A stretch of DNA of 64,000 nucleotides from Thermoguttaceae bacterium (GCA_017434455.1 JAFRFG010000035.1:1-64000); one strand, 5' to 3'. Counted from the first letter of the stretch, positions 17,129 to 27,112 are shown. Numbers and translations are program-made. The notes: generated by a model from the letters alone, not told the origin.

Positions 17129-19180
17129 TTATTTCCCGAACATCGGGGTGCTCGAATCCCAGTAGTAGGCGTAAAGCGCCAGCGTGGCGAGAACCACCAA
17201 GATCCCGATCACCAGGGCGATTTTCGAGCCGGTCAGGTCGAAACTCTTGCCGGTTTCGGTCGTCATCTCGGTATTGGCGACGTACGCCTCTTTGCGCGGT
17301 TTGATCACGCGGACCGCCGTCAGAATCACCAGGATGGAGAGGAAGGTGACCGCCATGCGGTTGAGGAAGTCCAGCTGCGGCACGTACACGTGCAGAGCGC
17401 CGTAGATAATCGGGTTGAGAATCAGCCCCAGCGCGCCGCAGATGGCCGGCGCCTTCTTGAACAGCAGCGAGAAGACAAAGACCGCCAGGATACCCGGGGA
17501 GATATAGCCCTGGAATTCCTGGATGAACTTAAAGATGCCTCCGAAGCGCGGGTCGGCCAGTTTCGGCGCGATATAGCAGCCGATCAAAACAAAGATGACT
17601 ACCGCCAAGCGGCCGATGAAGACCAGCTTCCGGCTGTCGCGGGCATGGGCCTCGTCGGTCGTTTCACGCGAGGGAGTAAAGCAGTACTCTTGGTAGATAT
17701 CCATGGTGAAGATCGTCGAGGCGGCGTTGAGAATCGCGGCCACCGAGCTGATGATCGCCCCGAGCAGGGCGGCGAAGAGGAACCCGGTGAAGCCCCCCTT
17801 CGGGACCAGACGCTTGACCAGCGTCGGATAGGCTGAGTCGTAGTCGCAGCTGGTCACGACGGTGCCGTACTTCAGCGCGGCGGTCGCCGGATCGTTTTTG
17901 GCTTTTTCCGCGATCGTCTGTTTCAGCTGTTCCTGGCATTTGAAGAGGTCGGTAATGTCGGGCAGGTCGACCACGGCGATCGACGCGTTGGCGCGAAGCA
18001 TCGCGCGGGCCGTTTCGTAGTTGGCCGGATCGGCGGCGAACTCCTCGTTGAAGGCGAACAGTTTTCCGTCGGCGTTGGAACCGTCGGCGGCGTCGAACGC
18101 CTCCAGACGCTGCAGCTCGCTGGAGGCGAGCTCTTTGGCACTGCCGGTCAAATCGCTTTTATAAAGGTTGTACGCCATCATACCGGGGAAGACGATGATG
18201 AACGGGATAACGAGCTTCATCGCGGCGGCGAAGACCAGACCCTTTTGCCCCTCACCGAGACTTTTGGAACCCAAGGTCCGCTGGATGATGTACTGGTTCA
18301 GCCCCCAGTAGTAGAGGTTCGGGATCCAGATGGCGAACAACAGCGCGGTGATCGGAAGGAAGGTATCGGTCGAGGGGAGGTTCATCCGCAGTTTCGTCGC
18401 GTTGAGCAGGTTGAACCGCTCCCAGGCCCCGGCGTTGGCGAGGTTGTTCAAGGTATCGCTGGCCACTCCCGCGGCCGGGGTCAGCGTGGCCGGATCGGCG
18501 GCGGCGAGGGTCTTCAGAGCGAAGTACAGGACGATCGCCCCGCCGGCGATCAGCGAGGAACCCTGCAGCAGGTCCGACCAGGCGCATGCCTTCAGCCCGC
18601 CGGCGAAGACGTACGCGGCGGCCAAGATCCCGATGAACCAGCAGAAGCTCGTCAAGCTGAGGATATTCACGCCGCCGACGGTGACCGGATGTTCGGCGAA
18701 GAGAACGGCGAAATATTTCGCGCCGGCGTAGGTGACGGCGGTGAAGTTGACGATGACCAGCATAATGACCATCATCAGCGACATAATGGTACGGGCGCTT
18801 TTGTTGTAGCGGCGCTCGAGGTATTCGGGAATGGTGTAAATACCGGCGCGGAGGAATTTCGGCAGGAACAAAAACGCGACGATCACCAGGGAAAGGGCGG
18901 CGATCCACTCGTAACTGGCGACCGCCAGCCCGATGTAACTGGACGCGTTTCCGGACATCCCGATGAACTGCTCGGCCGAGATGTTGGCGGCGATCAGCGA
19001 AAAGCCGATCAGCCACCAAGCCAGTCCGCGGCCGGCCAAGAAGTACGATTCACTGTTTTCACCCGACTTGCGGCTGACAGAGAACGCGGTGATCATGACC
19101 AGGACGAGGAAGGCGACAAAGACGATAATATCGGCCGTGTAGCCGCCGGTTTGAGGCGCCTGAGCAAAGAGCGAAAGCAT
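17129..19180 (-). CDS. vSGLT-like sodium/sugar symporter (SSS family)
   Basis: This is a 683-residue sodium:solute symporter. The segments ANISAEQFIGMSG at 65-77, SYEWIAALSL at 89-98 and YWGLNQYIIQRTL at 291-303 strongly resemble the Vibrio sodium/galactose transporter as I remember it, including the sugar-contacting Gln-Asn region. Sodium-driven uptake of a hexose is therefore likely. A soluble insertion of roughly 100 residues (about 345-447) interrupts the core between the helix ending AYNLY and the helix starting GFTGFLFAALLG. A strong GGGAGG site precedes the ATG. It has its own terminator and appears monocistronic. Confidence 0.9.
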   Translation of the reverse strand: MLSLFAQAPQTGGYTADIIVFVAFLVLVMITAFSVSRKSGENSESYFLAGRGLAWWLIGFSLIAANISAEQFIGMSGNASSYIGLAVASYEWIAALSLVIVAFLFLPKFLRAGIYTIPEYLERRYNKSARTIMSLMMVIMLVIVNFTAVTYAGAKYFAVLFAEHPVTVGGVNILSLTSFCWFIGILAAAYVFAGGLKACAWSDLLQGSSLIAGGAIVLYFALKTLAAADPATLTPAAGVASDTLNNLANAGAWERFNLLNATKLRMNLPSTDTFLPITALLFAIWIPNLYYWGLNQYIIQRTLGSKSLGEGQKGLVFAAAMKLVIPFIIVFPGMMAYNLYKSDLTGSAKELASSELQRLEAFDAADGSNADGKLFAFNEEFAADPANYETARAMLRANASIAVVDLPDITDLFKCQEQLKQTIAEKAKNDPATAALKYGTVVTSCDYDSAYPTLVKRLVPKGGFTGFLFAALLGAIISSVAAILNAASTIFTMDIYQEYCFTPSRETTDEAHARDSRKLVFIGRLAVVIFVLIGCYIAPKLADPRFGGIFKFIQEFQGYISPGILAVFVFSLLFKKAPAICGALGLILNPIIYGALHVYVPQLDFLNRMAVTFLSILVILTAVRVIKPRKEAYVANTEMTTETGKSFDLTGSKIALVIGILVVLATLALYAYYWDSSTPMFGK

Positions 19181-19375
19181 AGTTCCTCCCGTTGTTTGGT
19201 TCTGTTCTAGTCCAGCGTCGCGAAATAATAAAGCTTTTTGATACTAAAGTGACCTTAGCTGCTGGGAAAGACGCTGTTTTGTCTTTGGCGAAAAATATTT
19301 CACCGTACCTTAAGATTATTTTAGTTGATTACCGGCCGTTTTTCAAGGTAGTTCCCCCCGCGGGCCGCAGAGCCG

Positions 19376-21208
19376 CTAGGCGCCCGGGTAACGATTGATC
19401 AGCTCTAAGAACGCCTCGCCGTAGGTCTCCATCTTCTTTTGACCGACGCCGGTGATGCCGAGCATCTCGTCGCTGTTGGTGGGGCGCCTGGCCGCCAGTT
19501 CCAAAAGCGTCTTATCGGTGAAGACCTGATAGGGGGGGATATGCCGCCGCTGCGCCAGCCGCAGCCGCAGCTGCCGCAGTTCCTCGAAGAGGTTATGGTC
19601 ACTGGGGGACATTTCCGCGGCGGCACCGCCGGCGGCGCGCTTAACTGTCATTCCCTTGCGCAGCTTAGGAAAGTGAATCATCTCGAACGGCTCATGTCCG
19701 AGCATAATCTCCCGCCCCAGGGCGGTCATGCGGGGGATAGGAAATCGGGCGTTGGGGTCGATTTCGGCGGCGCCGCGGCTGATCATCGCGTTGAACAGTA
19801 CCCGCCAGTAGGCAATCGAACTGTCGCGCCCCACCCCGAACGTCGGCAAAAGGTGGTGATGACACTTCTCGACCAAGGGGGTCTTTTTTCCCACCAAGAT
19901 ATCAATCAGGTGCCCGGCGCCGAAGCGGTTCTGGGTCCGCGCCATCGCCGAGAGCGCTTTTTGGGCGTCGATCGTGGCGTCGACACGGTGGATCTGGTCG
20001 TTGCAGAAATCGCAGTTTCCGCAGTTGTCGCGGGGGTACTCCTCGCCGAAATAGTGAAGCAGCGCCCTGCGGCGGCATTGATCGGCTTCGGCGTAACGGA
20101 GCATCTCCTGCAGCTGGCGCTCGGCGATGAGGCGGGCGTGCTCGTCCTCATATTGCTTGAGAAACGATTTTTGCAAAATGACGTCTTGATAGCCGAAGAA
20201 CAGCACACAGCGCGCCGGCGCGCCGTCACGGCCGGCGCGGCCGGTCTCTTGATAGTATCCCTCGATATTCTTCGGCAGGTCGGTGTGGACGACGAACCGA
20301 ACGTTCGATTTATCGATCCCCATCCCAAAGGCGATCGTCGCCACGATAATACGCGTCTGATCGAGCGAAAAGGCGTCCTGCACGGCGGCCCGCTCGGCGT
20401 CGCTCATTCCGGCGTGATAGGGGCGCGCGTCAAACCCCGCGGCGCACAGGCGGTTGGCTGTGTCCTCTGTCTTTTTCCGGGTTCCGCAGTAGATGATCCC
20501 CGGCTGATCTTCCTCTTGGCGCAGGAAGGCGGTGAGCTGATCGAGGAGGCCCTCTTTATAAAGGACCTGATACGAGAGATTGGGACGATCGAACGAGGCG
20601 CGCACACAAAACGGGTCGCGCATCCCGAGCAGGCAAAGAATGTCGCTGGAAACCTTCTCGGTCGCCGTGGCGGTGAACGCGGCGATCGGGATATTGGGGA
20701 AGACCTCGCGTATCTGAGACAACTGCAGGTAGTCGGGGCGGAACTGATGCCCCCATTCCGAAATACAGTGCGCCTCGTCGATGGCGAAAAAGGAGATGTT
20801 GATATCCGTCAGGAACGAAAGGAACCCGGGGGAATTGAATCGCTCGGGGGAGACGTACAGCAGGTCGAGCTGCCCGGCGTGAAGCGCCCGATAGGTGTCG
20901 GACGCCTCACTTTTGGGGGTGGTGGAGTTGAGCGTCGCGGCGCGTATCCCCATCTCTCGGGCGGAGTCGACCTGATCTTTCATCAGGGACAGAAGGGGAC
21001 TGACGACGACGCAGACCCCATCGAGCATGACGCTGGGGAACTGAAAACAGAGGGACTTCCCCCCGCCGGTCGGCATAATCGCCAGGACATCGCGGCCGGC
21101 GAGAATCGCGCGAACGACCTCCTCCTGGTTCGGACGAAAACTTCCGAACCCGAAGACTCGCCGCAGGGCGGCGTGGATGGGGTTGTCGTTCGGTTTTTTT
21201 GTCGGCAT
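19376..21208 (-). CDS. recQ: ATP-dependent DNA helicase RecQ
   Basis: RecQ unwinds DNA 3' to 5' and acts in recombination and replication-fork repair. The 610-residue protein has Walker A (PTGGGKS) near residue 47, the DEAH box followed by CISEWGHQFRPDY near 140, helicase motif VI (QETGRAGRDG) near 320, the zinc-binding Cys set of the RQC domain near 376-402 (CGNCDFC), a winged helix, and a C-terminal HRDC domain from about 530 to 605. Length and order match full-length RecQ. The gene begins 35 bases after the stop of the DUF853 gene on the same strand, so the two likely share a transcript. Confidence 0.95.
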   Translation of the reverse strand: MPTKKPNDNPIHAALRRVFGFGSFRPNQEEVVRAILAGRDVLAIMPTGGGKSLCFQFPSVMLDGVCVVVSPLLSLMKDQVDSAREMGIRAATLNSTTPKSEASDTYRALHAGQLDLLYVSPERFNSPGFLSFLTDINISFFAIDEAHCISEWGHQFRPDYLQLSQIREVFPNIPIAAFTATATEKVSSDILCLLGMRDPFCVRASFDRPNLSYQVLYKEGLLDQLTAFLRQEEDQPGIIYCGTRKKTEDTANRLCAAGFDARPYHAGMSDAERAAVQDAFSLDQTRIIVATIAFGMGIDKSNVRFVVHTDLPKNIEGYYQETGRAGRDGAPARCVLFFGYQDVILQKSFLKQYEDEHARLIAERQLQEMLRYAEADQCRRRALLHYFGEEYPRDNCGNCDFCNDQIHRVDATIDAQKALSAMARTQNRFGAGHLIDILVGKKTPLVEKCHHHLLPTFGVGRDSSIAYWRVLFNAMISRGAAEIDPNARFPIPRMTALGREIMLGHEPFEMIHFPKLRKGMTVKRAAGGAAAEMSPSDHNLFEELRQLRLRLAQRRHIPPYQVFTDKTLLELAARRPTNSDEMLGITGVGQKKMETYGEAFLELINRYPGA

Positions 21209-21243
21209 GGGGGGGAGTGTCCGTCAGAAATTCAGACCCGACC

Positions 21244-22785
21244 CTATCGCCGGGTAAAGACCCCGAGCAGTCCGCGCAGGATTGACCCGCCGACATTGCG
21301 CCCAATGGAACCGCCGATGCTTCGGCCGACGCTTCCGCCGATCTTGTTGCCGAGCGCCTTCTTGCCGATGGCGCCGCCGATCTCGCGGCCGATCGTGCCG
21401 ATGGTCGTCCCGATGACCTTATCGGCGACCGACTGGCGTGTCCCGCGGGACGCCTTCTCCCGGGCGCGCTGCTCGGCCGCTTCGGCCTCGGCTCTTCGCT
21501 CTTCCTCGTTTTGGGCGGTGAGGACCTCGTAGGCGCTGTGGCGGTCGAAGGCATTGTCGTATTTGCCGCGAAGAGGCGAGGCGTTCAGCGCCGCGGCGCG
21601 CTGCTCAGGGGTGATGGCGCCGATTTGGCTCAGCGGGAAGAGGATCGACGCTTTTTGGACGATCCCGGGAGTCCCCGACTCGTCGAGGAACGAGACAAGC
21701 GCCTCGCCGGTCCCGAGCGATTGAATCACCTCGGCGGTACTAAACGCCGGATTGGGCCGGAACGTATCGGCGGCGGTCTTGACCGCCCTTTGGTCTTTGG
21801 GAGTGAACGCGTGCAGGGCGTGCTGAACGCGGTTCCCCAGCTGGCCGAGGACCGTCGGGGAGATGTCGGTCGGCAGCTGGGTGACAAAGTAGACGCCGAC
21901 TCCCTTGGAACGGATCAGGCGGACTACCTGCTCGATCTGGTCGATCAGCGTTTTGGACGTCCCCTCAAAGAGGGTGTGCGCCTCGTCGAAAAAGAAAACC
22001 AGCTTCGGTTTATCGGGGTCGCCGACCTCGGGGAGCTTGGCGTACAGCGAGGTGAGCAGCCACAGCAGGAAGGTGGAGTAGAGCTTCGGCTTTTGCATCA
22101 GCTCGTCGGCGGCGAGGATATTCATCACGCCGTACCCTCCCTCTTGGGCGATGAAGTCGAGGACGTCAAAGTCGGGTTCGCCGAAGAACAGATCCCCGCC
22201 CTGATTCTCCAGCGTAAGGAGCCCGCGCTGAATGGCGCCGATCGTCTGAACGGCGATATTGCCGTAGGAGGTGTACTCTTGACGATGCTTGCTGACGTAG
22301 TCGAGCATCAGCCGGAGATCTTTCATGTCGATCAAAAGAAGCTGTTTCTCATCGGCGATGCGGAAGACAATATTAAGAACCCCGGTCTGGGTTTCGTTCA
22401 GTTCCAGCAGCCGGGCCAAAAGCAGCGGCCCCATCGACGAGATGGTGGTCCGAAGGGGATGCCCCTGTTTGCCAAAGACGTCGAAGAACCGGGTAGGGCA
22501 GGGGGCGAACAGGGGGGAATCGATCTGGAACTGCTGGCATCGCTTGGCGATGAAATCGGTCATCCTGCCCGGCTGAGAGATGCCGGAGAGGTCCCCCTTC
22601 ATATCGGACATAAAACAGGGAACTCCCGCCCGAGAGAAGGTTTCGGCCAGAACCTGGAGCGAGACGGTCTTCCCGGTTCCGGTGGCGCCGGCGATCAGAC
22701 CATGTCGATTGGCCATTTTGGGAGTGATGTAAAGCGGTCCTTCCTCGGATTGGGCAATCCAGAATTTTCCATCGGCAGTCAGCAT
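21244..22785 (-). CDS. HerA-like DUF853 ATPase (YjgR type)
   Basis: This 513-residue P-loop ATPase belongs to the HerA/FtsK-like helicase group called DUF853. The segment KMANRHGLIAGATGTGKT at 23-40 holds Walker A, FMSDMKGDLSG at 58-68 is the family signature, and FFFDEAH at 264-270 is Walker B. The C-terminal 50 residues are glycine-rich repeats ending in FTRR, as in YjgR. The reading frame is open for another 150 codons upstream, but the ATG at 22785 follows an AGGGGGG site and begins right before the conserved core. Its cellular role is not settled; being 35 bases upstream of recQ suggests DNA processing. Confidence 0.87.
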   Translation of the reverse strand: MLTADGKFWIAQSEEGPLYITPKMANRHGLIAGATGTGKTVSLQVLAETFSRAGVPCFMSDMKGDLSGISQPGRMTDFIAKRCQQFQIDSPLFAPCPTRFFDVFGKQGHPLRTTISSMGPLLLARLLELNETQTGVLNIVFRIADEKQLLLIDMKDLRLMLDYVSKHRQEYTSYGNIAVQTIGAIQRGLLTLENQGGDLFFGEPDFDVLDFIAQEGGYGVMNILAADELMQKPKLYSTFLLWLLTSLYAKLPEVGDPDKPKLVFFFDEAHTLFEGTSKTLIDQIEQVVRLIRSKGVGVYFVTQLPTDISPTVLGQLGNRVQHALHAFTPKDQRAVKTAADTFRPNPAFSTAEVIQSLGTGEALVSFLDESGTPGIVQKASILFPLSQIGAITPEQRAAALNASPLRGKYDNAFDRHSAYEVLTAQNEEERRAEAEAAEQRAREKASRGTRQSVADKVIGTTIGTIGREIGGAIGKKALGNKIGGSVGRSIGGSIGRNVGGSILRGLLGVFTRR

Positions 22786-23111
22786 AAAAGCCCCCTGAAA
22801 ATATCGCGTTGATTCATCGGCCGTAAGCGTCCCCTCCCCGATGGATACCATACCACGAACCGGGTCGAATGTCAAATTTTTTCGCCTCATGGGGGTATTC
22901 CCGCCCGGTCTTTCGATAAGGTTGGGGAATGTTCGAAAGACTATCTCTCGGCCCCGGGCGGGCGGGCGCGGCCGAGTTCGCGGCCGGGGGCTCATTTCAC
23001 GGCATCCTCTCTTCCTCAAGAAAGGGCAAAGGCCCCGTCTTGAAAACAAAACGGAGCCCTTGCCGACGATTGTCTTTTGCCGCGCCGAATCTCGCGGCGC
23101 GAGGGATTGTT
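22786..23111. other. Gap between DUF853 and the first DUF1559 gene
   Basis: This 326-base stretch holds the DUF1559 terminator at 23021-23064 and presumably the promoter of the DUF853-recQ unit. The minus strand stays open in the DUF853 frame, but the translated sequence is Arg/Pro-rich and looks non-coding. I see no clear -35/-10 pair. Confidence 0.5.
23021..23064 (-). terminator. Terminator of DUF1559 copy 1
   Basis: A 14-bp stem (23025-23038 with 23051-23064, two G-U pairs) is followed on the minus strand by CTTTCTT. The arms and loop (GTTTTG, CAAGACGG) closely match the terminator of the second DUF1559 gene at 28767-28799, showing that the duplicated unit includes its terminator. Confidence 0.82.
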
Positions 23112-24548
23112 TTACAGGGACTTGCTCTCGCCGCCGCACGGGGTACCCATGGCGCCCCAGACACCGTAGAGACTCGACCCGCTGGTATTCGGGACGTGGC
23201 TGCCTCCGACAGAGACACCCTTGGAGTTGCTGGTCCAATCGACCCCATCGCTGACGAAACGGCAGGAACCGTCAGCCATCGCGACGTTCACGCCGCCCGG
23301 GTGGTTCGACTGAGCCGAGATCGTCCCAATGTGGTGATCCCAACCACTGGTACTGCCGGTGTCGCCCCAGACGCAGTTGGGGGAGTTCGGCGGAAGGATG
23401 GTGCTGAAGCGGGAGTCGACCGCGAAACCGGCGAACCACAGCTGACCGCGCCACGACCAGGCGGTAGCGGGGTCGTTATAGGCACCGGTCGCGTTGGCGA
23501 TTCTGTTCTTATCGGACGGATCGATGGCGGCGCTCAGGCAGACCGACGGGTTGAAAGCGCTGATGCCGTCATGAACGTTGCTGGAATTCAGGGTGAAGAA
23601 CGCGCCGTTGGAAGAACTCAGGTTGGCGACGCCCCCCTTGATGTTCGTCGACTTGGTGGCGTCGCTGCGGAACGTGGTCTGATTGTTGGCGCAGATCATC
23701 TCGCTGAAGGCGATGGTATTGCTCGTCCCGTCGACGATCGACGAGATACGCTTGCCAACCAAACCCGGCATAAACAGACCGCGCTGCCCCATCTCGGAAC
23801 TGCGGCAGTCACCGACCTCATCATACGCCCAGTCTTTGGCGTAGATCGCCTGCGGGAAGGCGTTGATACCGTACATCGCGTCCCCCATGCAGGAGCAGTA
23901 GCTCAGGTGAGAGATGTAGATGTTGTCAAGACCGATAGCATGATACGGCGCCATCACGCGATAGGGACCATCCCCCCAGCCGTTGTCGGAGCTGTTGTAC
24001 GAGAGGAACAGGTACGGCGTGGCGGCGTTGCCATCGGACGGACAGACGAGATTCGAATACGGCCCCGCGAACGCCTGCGCCAGGTTCGCGCCAATCTCGA
24101 TGAACCTGTTCAGCGCCTCGCCTGAGACCCCCGCCTGGGCGGCCATAGCCGGCCCGGAGACTCCGACGTCACTGCCGTTGGCGGCAAAGGCATCGGCGAG
24201 CCCCAGCGACTTGACATAGTCGGCGTCGGCCTGGAAGGCGTCCCACGCCTGGGTCATTTCCATGTAGGGGGTCAGCACGGGGACGGTGCCGCAGCGGGCG
24301 CGCCAGTGCGCGAACGGCTGAATACCCGCGGGGAAATACTCATTGTAGGTGTCAGCATAGTTGTGCAGCGCCAGAGCGATCTGCTTGAGATTGTTCGTGC
24401 ACTTCATACGACGGGCCGCCTCACGGGCCGCCTGGACCGCCGGGAGGAGCAGTCCGATCAGGATGCCGATGATCGCGATGACGACCAGCAGCTCAACCAA
24501 AGTGAAGCCGAGCAGCCCCACTTTCTTACGTGGATTCATAGATTTCAT
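23112..24548 (-). CDS. DUF1559 prepilin-like protein, copy 1
   Basis: This 478-residue protein has a type IV prepilin N-terminus: a short basic leader, the cleavage/methylation site [15 protein letters not shown] and a hydrophobic helix. The planctomycete DUF1559 signature follows directly ([28 protein letters not shown]). The C-terminus carries the H-X9-DG segment ([13 protein letters not shown]) and ends in GGESKSL. Such proteins are abundant in Planctomycetota and are thought to be pseudopilin-like or surface proteins; their function is not established. A GAGG site precedes the ATG at 24548. A near-identical paralogue lies in opposite orientation at 27320-28723, while the central 350 residues are more diverged. 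Confidence 0.92.
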   Translation of the reverse strand: MKSMNPRKKVGLLGFTLVELLVVIAIIGILIGLLLPAVQAAREAARRMKCTNNLKQIALALHNYADTYNEYFPAGIQPFAHWRARCGTVPVLTPYMEMTQAWDAFQADADYVKSLGLADAFAANGSDVGVSGPAMAAQAGVSGEALNRFIEIGANLAQAFAGPYSNLVCPSDGNAATPYLFLSYNSSDNGWGDGPYRVMAPYHAIGLDNIYISHLSYCSCMGDAMYGINAFPQAIYAKDWAYDEVGDCRSSEMGQRGLFMPGLVGKRISSIVDGTSNTIAFSEMICANNQTTFRSDATKSTNIKGGVANLSSSNGAFFTLNSSNVHDGISAFNPSVCLSAAIDPSDKNRIANATGAYNDPATAWSWRGQLWFAGFAVDSRFSTILPPNSPNCVWGDTGSTSGWDHHIGTISAQSNHPGGVNVAMADGSCRFVSDGVDWTSNSKGVSVGGSHVPNTSGSSLYGVWGAMGTPCGGESKSL

Positions 24549-24696
24549 AAACGATACCTCGGAAAAACGGGTTTCGGAGTTTAGCCGGGCAAAGGCGCCG
24601 CGGCCGGAGAACGGAGATCACACACAAGCGGCCGCGCACAGTGCCGAAAAAAAGCCGCCTGGCGTGAAAACCAAAGAAACGATCACTGATAGCTCC

Positions 24697-24725
24697 AAAA
24701 TAACAGATTGGCTTTTATTTGTCAA
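24697..24725 (-). promoter_or_regulatory. Promoter of DUF1559 copy 1
   Basis: On the minus strand a perfect -35 TTGACA (24720-24725) is followed after 17 bases by TATTTT (24697-24702). This would give a leader of roughly 140 bases before the ATG at 24548. Confidence 0.55.
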
Positions 24726-24927
24726 CGAAAATGACGGAGGAATTGAATTTTTTTATATTTCCGCTTGCCTGTCGTACCTTGTATTCGTGTCATTCCGCTC
24801 GGATTGTCGGCCGCCGGACTTGTTTTTGCCGGCCAAAATATTTTTATCCGGCGGTTTTGTCTGCCGGCGCTGTTCACCGGCGGGAAGTGTATCTGAGGTA
24901 TCAGCGGCACAAGCGTCGTGGTACCAT

Positions 24928-24967
24928 ACAAAAGACCGGCCACCCCCGCAAAAGGAGCGGCCGGTCT
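24928..24967 (-). terminator. Terminator of the beta-helix protein gene
   Basis: A perfect 9-bp inverted repeat AGACCGGCC/GGCCGGTCT (24933-24941 with 24959-24967) has a 17-base loop and is followed on the minus strand by a short T-rich tail (TTTTGTAT). It starts about 40 bases after the stop of the beta-helix gene. Confidence 0.65.
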
Positions 24968-25007
24968 ATAGCCGTTTAGCCGCCGGGAACGTTTATTCGC
25001 CGCGCCT

Positions 25008-26867
25008 TTACTCCTTCGCCGCGTCGAACTTCGACCAATCGACCCCCATCACGGTTCCGTCTTCGAGAATCGCCTGGGAGTCGGGGGCCAGGGTATAGTC
25101 GCCGTGCTCGGGGTCGGTGAACAGCGGTCGATCCGGATCGAGGACGAAGAGGTGCTCGGCGTCTTTGGCGGCGTTCGTCCAGGGGGTCTTGGCGGTGGTC
25201 AGAACGTTGTACCCCTTCATCGGTTCCTGCTTGGAGCGGCCGATCTCGATCGCGCCGATGTTGTGGACGATGATCGAGTCGCGTACTTTGAGTTTATTCA
25301 GCTGCGAGGTGATCGAGAGGATAAAGATCCCGGCGCCGAGGTCGGCCTCGTTGCCGGTGATGGTGCAGTGTCGAACCGACGCCGGGCCGAGGACCGCCAG
25401 ACCGCCGGAGATTACCGGCATCGGCGTCTTTTCGGCGCGCAGGTCCAAGACGCGGTTTCCGGCGATGAGGGTGTTTTCCAGCGTCAGGTTCATATTGAGG
25501 TTGACGACCCCGCCTCCGCCGATGGCGCCGTTCTTAATCGGGGCATGAACCTCGGTCCGGTTATTGACGACCCAGCAGTTCTTCATCAGGGTATTCCCCG
25601 AGATACCGCAGAACGCCCCGCCGCCAAAGCGCATCCCAAAACCGTTCCCCGTCTCTTCACCGTCGGCGTTCGGCCCGCGTTTATCGCCAAAGGTCATCTG
25701 AATCATCGCGTTCTCCTCGAAGACACAGCCAAGGACCTCCATGCGGCCGTCGTTGTAGAGGGCGCCGCCCCCGCCGTCCTCGGTCGAGACGACCTCGTTG
25801 GGGCTGACGACGCGGTTCCCGTTCTCGTCCAAGCGGCAGGTAATGCAGGTATTGCGGAAGAACCGGCAGTGATCGACCCGGCTGTGGCGGCGGAAATTCG
25901 CGTACGCCCCGGCGCCGCTGACATCGAAAACGGCCTCGGTATCGCCGAGGGACTCGTTCGAGTCGAACAGGCAGTTCGTGACGGTGACATTCGCTTCTTC
26001 GGTCACGCCGTCGGGATTGTACTCATCGATATAGAGGCCGGCTCCCTGGGTCATCGTCCCGCGGACGGTATTTTTGATAAAGCGGCAGTTCTCAATCGCG
26101 GCCGTGCCGGTCTTTCCGATATGGACCCCGCCGCCGCGGGCATTGCAGAACGACTTGGGATAGTCCCGGACAAAGATAAAGTTCGGCCGTTCCCGCTCAA
26201 AATCGGGGTTATCGACCTTGTTCTCCAAAATATCGCAGTCGCACAGCGTCAGGTGTCCAAGGGTGACAAACGCCCCGGCCCCCCCCTCGCATCCGAGGTT
26301 TTTCACAAACCGGCAACCGACCGCCGACGTCTCGGCGCCGGCGCTGTAGAGCCCCGCGCCGTCGACGGCGCTGTTTTCCTCGAAGGCGACCTGCTCCAGG
26401 CGAACGTACGATTCGGGCATCACCAGCAGACCGCCGCCGCAGCGCTTCTCGCCAAAGACGGTCCCTTTGCCGCCGGTGATTTTCAGTCCCTTCAGCAGCA
26501 CCGGGGCATCCGCCGACCCGACCCCCTGATTGACCACCATGGCGCCGGAGTCGATCGCGCCGGCGTCGATGACAAGACAGCGGCCTTCGGTATCGATCGT
26601 CGTCCCCTTTTCGATCACCAGCGATCCGCCTCCGTCGGCTTGGGGCTTCAGAGCGAAGACGGCCCCATCGGCGATCGCCGAATCAAATGTTACCGTTCCG
26701 CCGCTCAGCAGCGCTTCGCGCAGGGAAACGAGGTTGTCTGTACCGTCAACGACATCATCGGTGGTGTTCACCACCTCGGCGGCGGCGCTTTGGGCGAGCA
26801 GCGCCAAAAGAATCAGCACCGGGGAAGAGAGAAAAAAATGTATTCGACCAAGGTTAAAACTTTTCAT
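25008..26867 (-). CDS. Secreted right-handed beta-helix repeat protein
   Basis: The 619-residue protein starts with a signal peptide (PVLILLALLAQSAAAE). The segment NTTDDVVDGTDNLVSLREAL near residue 33 is typical of secreted parallel beta-helix proteins with polymorphic outer-membrane-like or choice-of-anchor Q repeats. Multiple imperfect coils follow with the pattern of short hydrophobic strands and Asn/Gly turns (CRFVKN, CDILENK, CRFIKNTV, CLFDSNES, CRFFRNT). These proteins usually bind or cleave polysaccharides, but no catalytic signature is recognised. The upstream ATG at 26999 is rejected because the ATG at 26867 has a GGAG site and begins the signal peptide. It sits between the two inverted DUF1559 genes. 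Confidence 0.82.
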   Translation of the reverse strand: MKSFNLGRIHFFLSSPVLILLALLAQSAAAEVVNTTDDVVDGTDNLVSLREALLSGGTVTFDSAIADGAVFALKPQADGGGSLVIEKGTTIDTEGRCLVIDAGAIDSGAMVVNQGVGSADAPVLLKGLKITGGKGTVFGEKRCGGGLLVMPESYVRLEQVAFEENSAVDGAGLYSAGAETSAVGCRFVKNLGCEGGAGAFVTLGHLTLCDCDILENKVDNPDFERERPNFIFVRDYPKSFCNARGGGVHIGKTGTAAIENCRFIKNTVRGTMTQGAGLYIDEYNPDGVTEEANVTVTNCLFDSNESLGDTEAVFDVSGAGAYANFRRHSRVDHCRFFRNTCITCRLDENGNRVVSPNEVVSTEDGGGGALYNDGRMEVLGCVFEENAMIQMTFGDKRGPNADGEETGNGFGMRFGGGAFCGISGNTLMKNCWVVNNRTEVHAPIKNGAIGGGGVVNLNMNLTLENTLIAGNRVLDLRAEKTPMPVISGGLAVLGPASVRHCTITGNEADLGAGIFILSITSQLNKLKVRDSIIVHNIGAIEIGRSKQEPMKGYNVLTTAKTPWTNAAKDAEHLFVLDPDRPLFTDPEHGDYTLAPDSQAILEDGTVMGVDWSKFDAAKE

Positions 26868-27067
26868 GGCATTCTCCGACTTTACCAGGATGAAACGGGT
26901 GAACCAATAGGCCTGTCTCCTTTTGCTTGATCGTACCGGATATATTTCCCCAAAGCAAGATCCAAGCGCCGATTTTCCGAAAAGAGTTCGGATAATCACC
27001 TAAAATGCCTTTTGCGCCGTGAGACAGGGAAGGACTATTAAAATTTTCACTCGACCCGCGAAAATAC

Positions 27068-27096
27068 TTGACGTTTTTTAGGTGACTCTGTATAAT
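27068..27096 (+). promoter_or_regulatory. Strong sigma-70-like promoter of DUF1559 copy 2
   Basis: TTGACG at 27068-27073 and a perfect TATAAT at 27091-27096 are separated by exactly 17 bases. The start of transcription would be near 27103, giving a long leader of about 217 bases. Confidence 0.8.
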
Positions 27097-27112
27097 GACA
27101 TCGGTTGCCTGG

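Larger units (their letters stand above)
24549..25007. other. Gap upstream of DUF1559 copy 1
   Basis: This 459-base stretch contains the leader and promoter of DUF1559 copy 1 (minus strand) and the terminator of the beta-helix gene near its far end. Between about 24730 and 24920 the sequence is mixed AT/GC with several GCCGGC words but no frame with coding character. The leader contains TTGTGTG and TCTCCGT words on the minus strand that also occur in the leader of copy 2. Confidence 0.5.

Noticed and set aside
19439..21532. A 697-codon plus-strand frame opposite recQ and DUF853
   Set aside because: It is antisense to a full set of RecQ motifs and has no ribosome-binding site or domain.
22786..23238. 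N-terminal extension of the DUF853 protein by about 150 residues
   Set aside because: The extension crosses the DUF1559 terminator and the 3' end of that gene, is Arg/Pro-rich, and the internal ATG at 22785 has a strong ribosome-binding site next to the family core.
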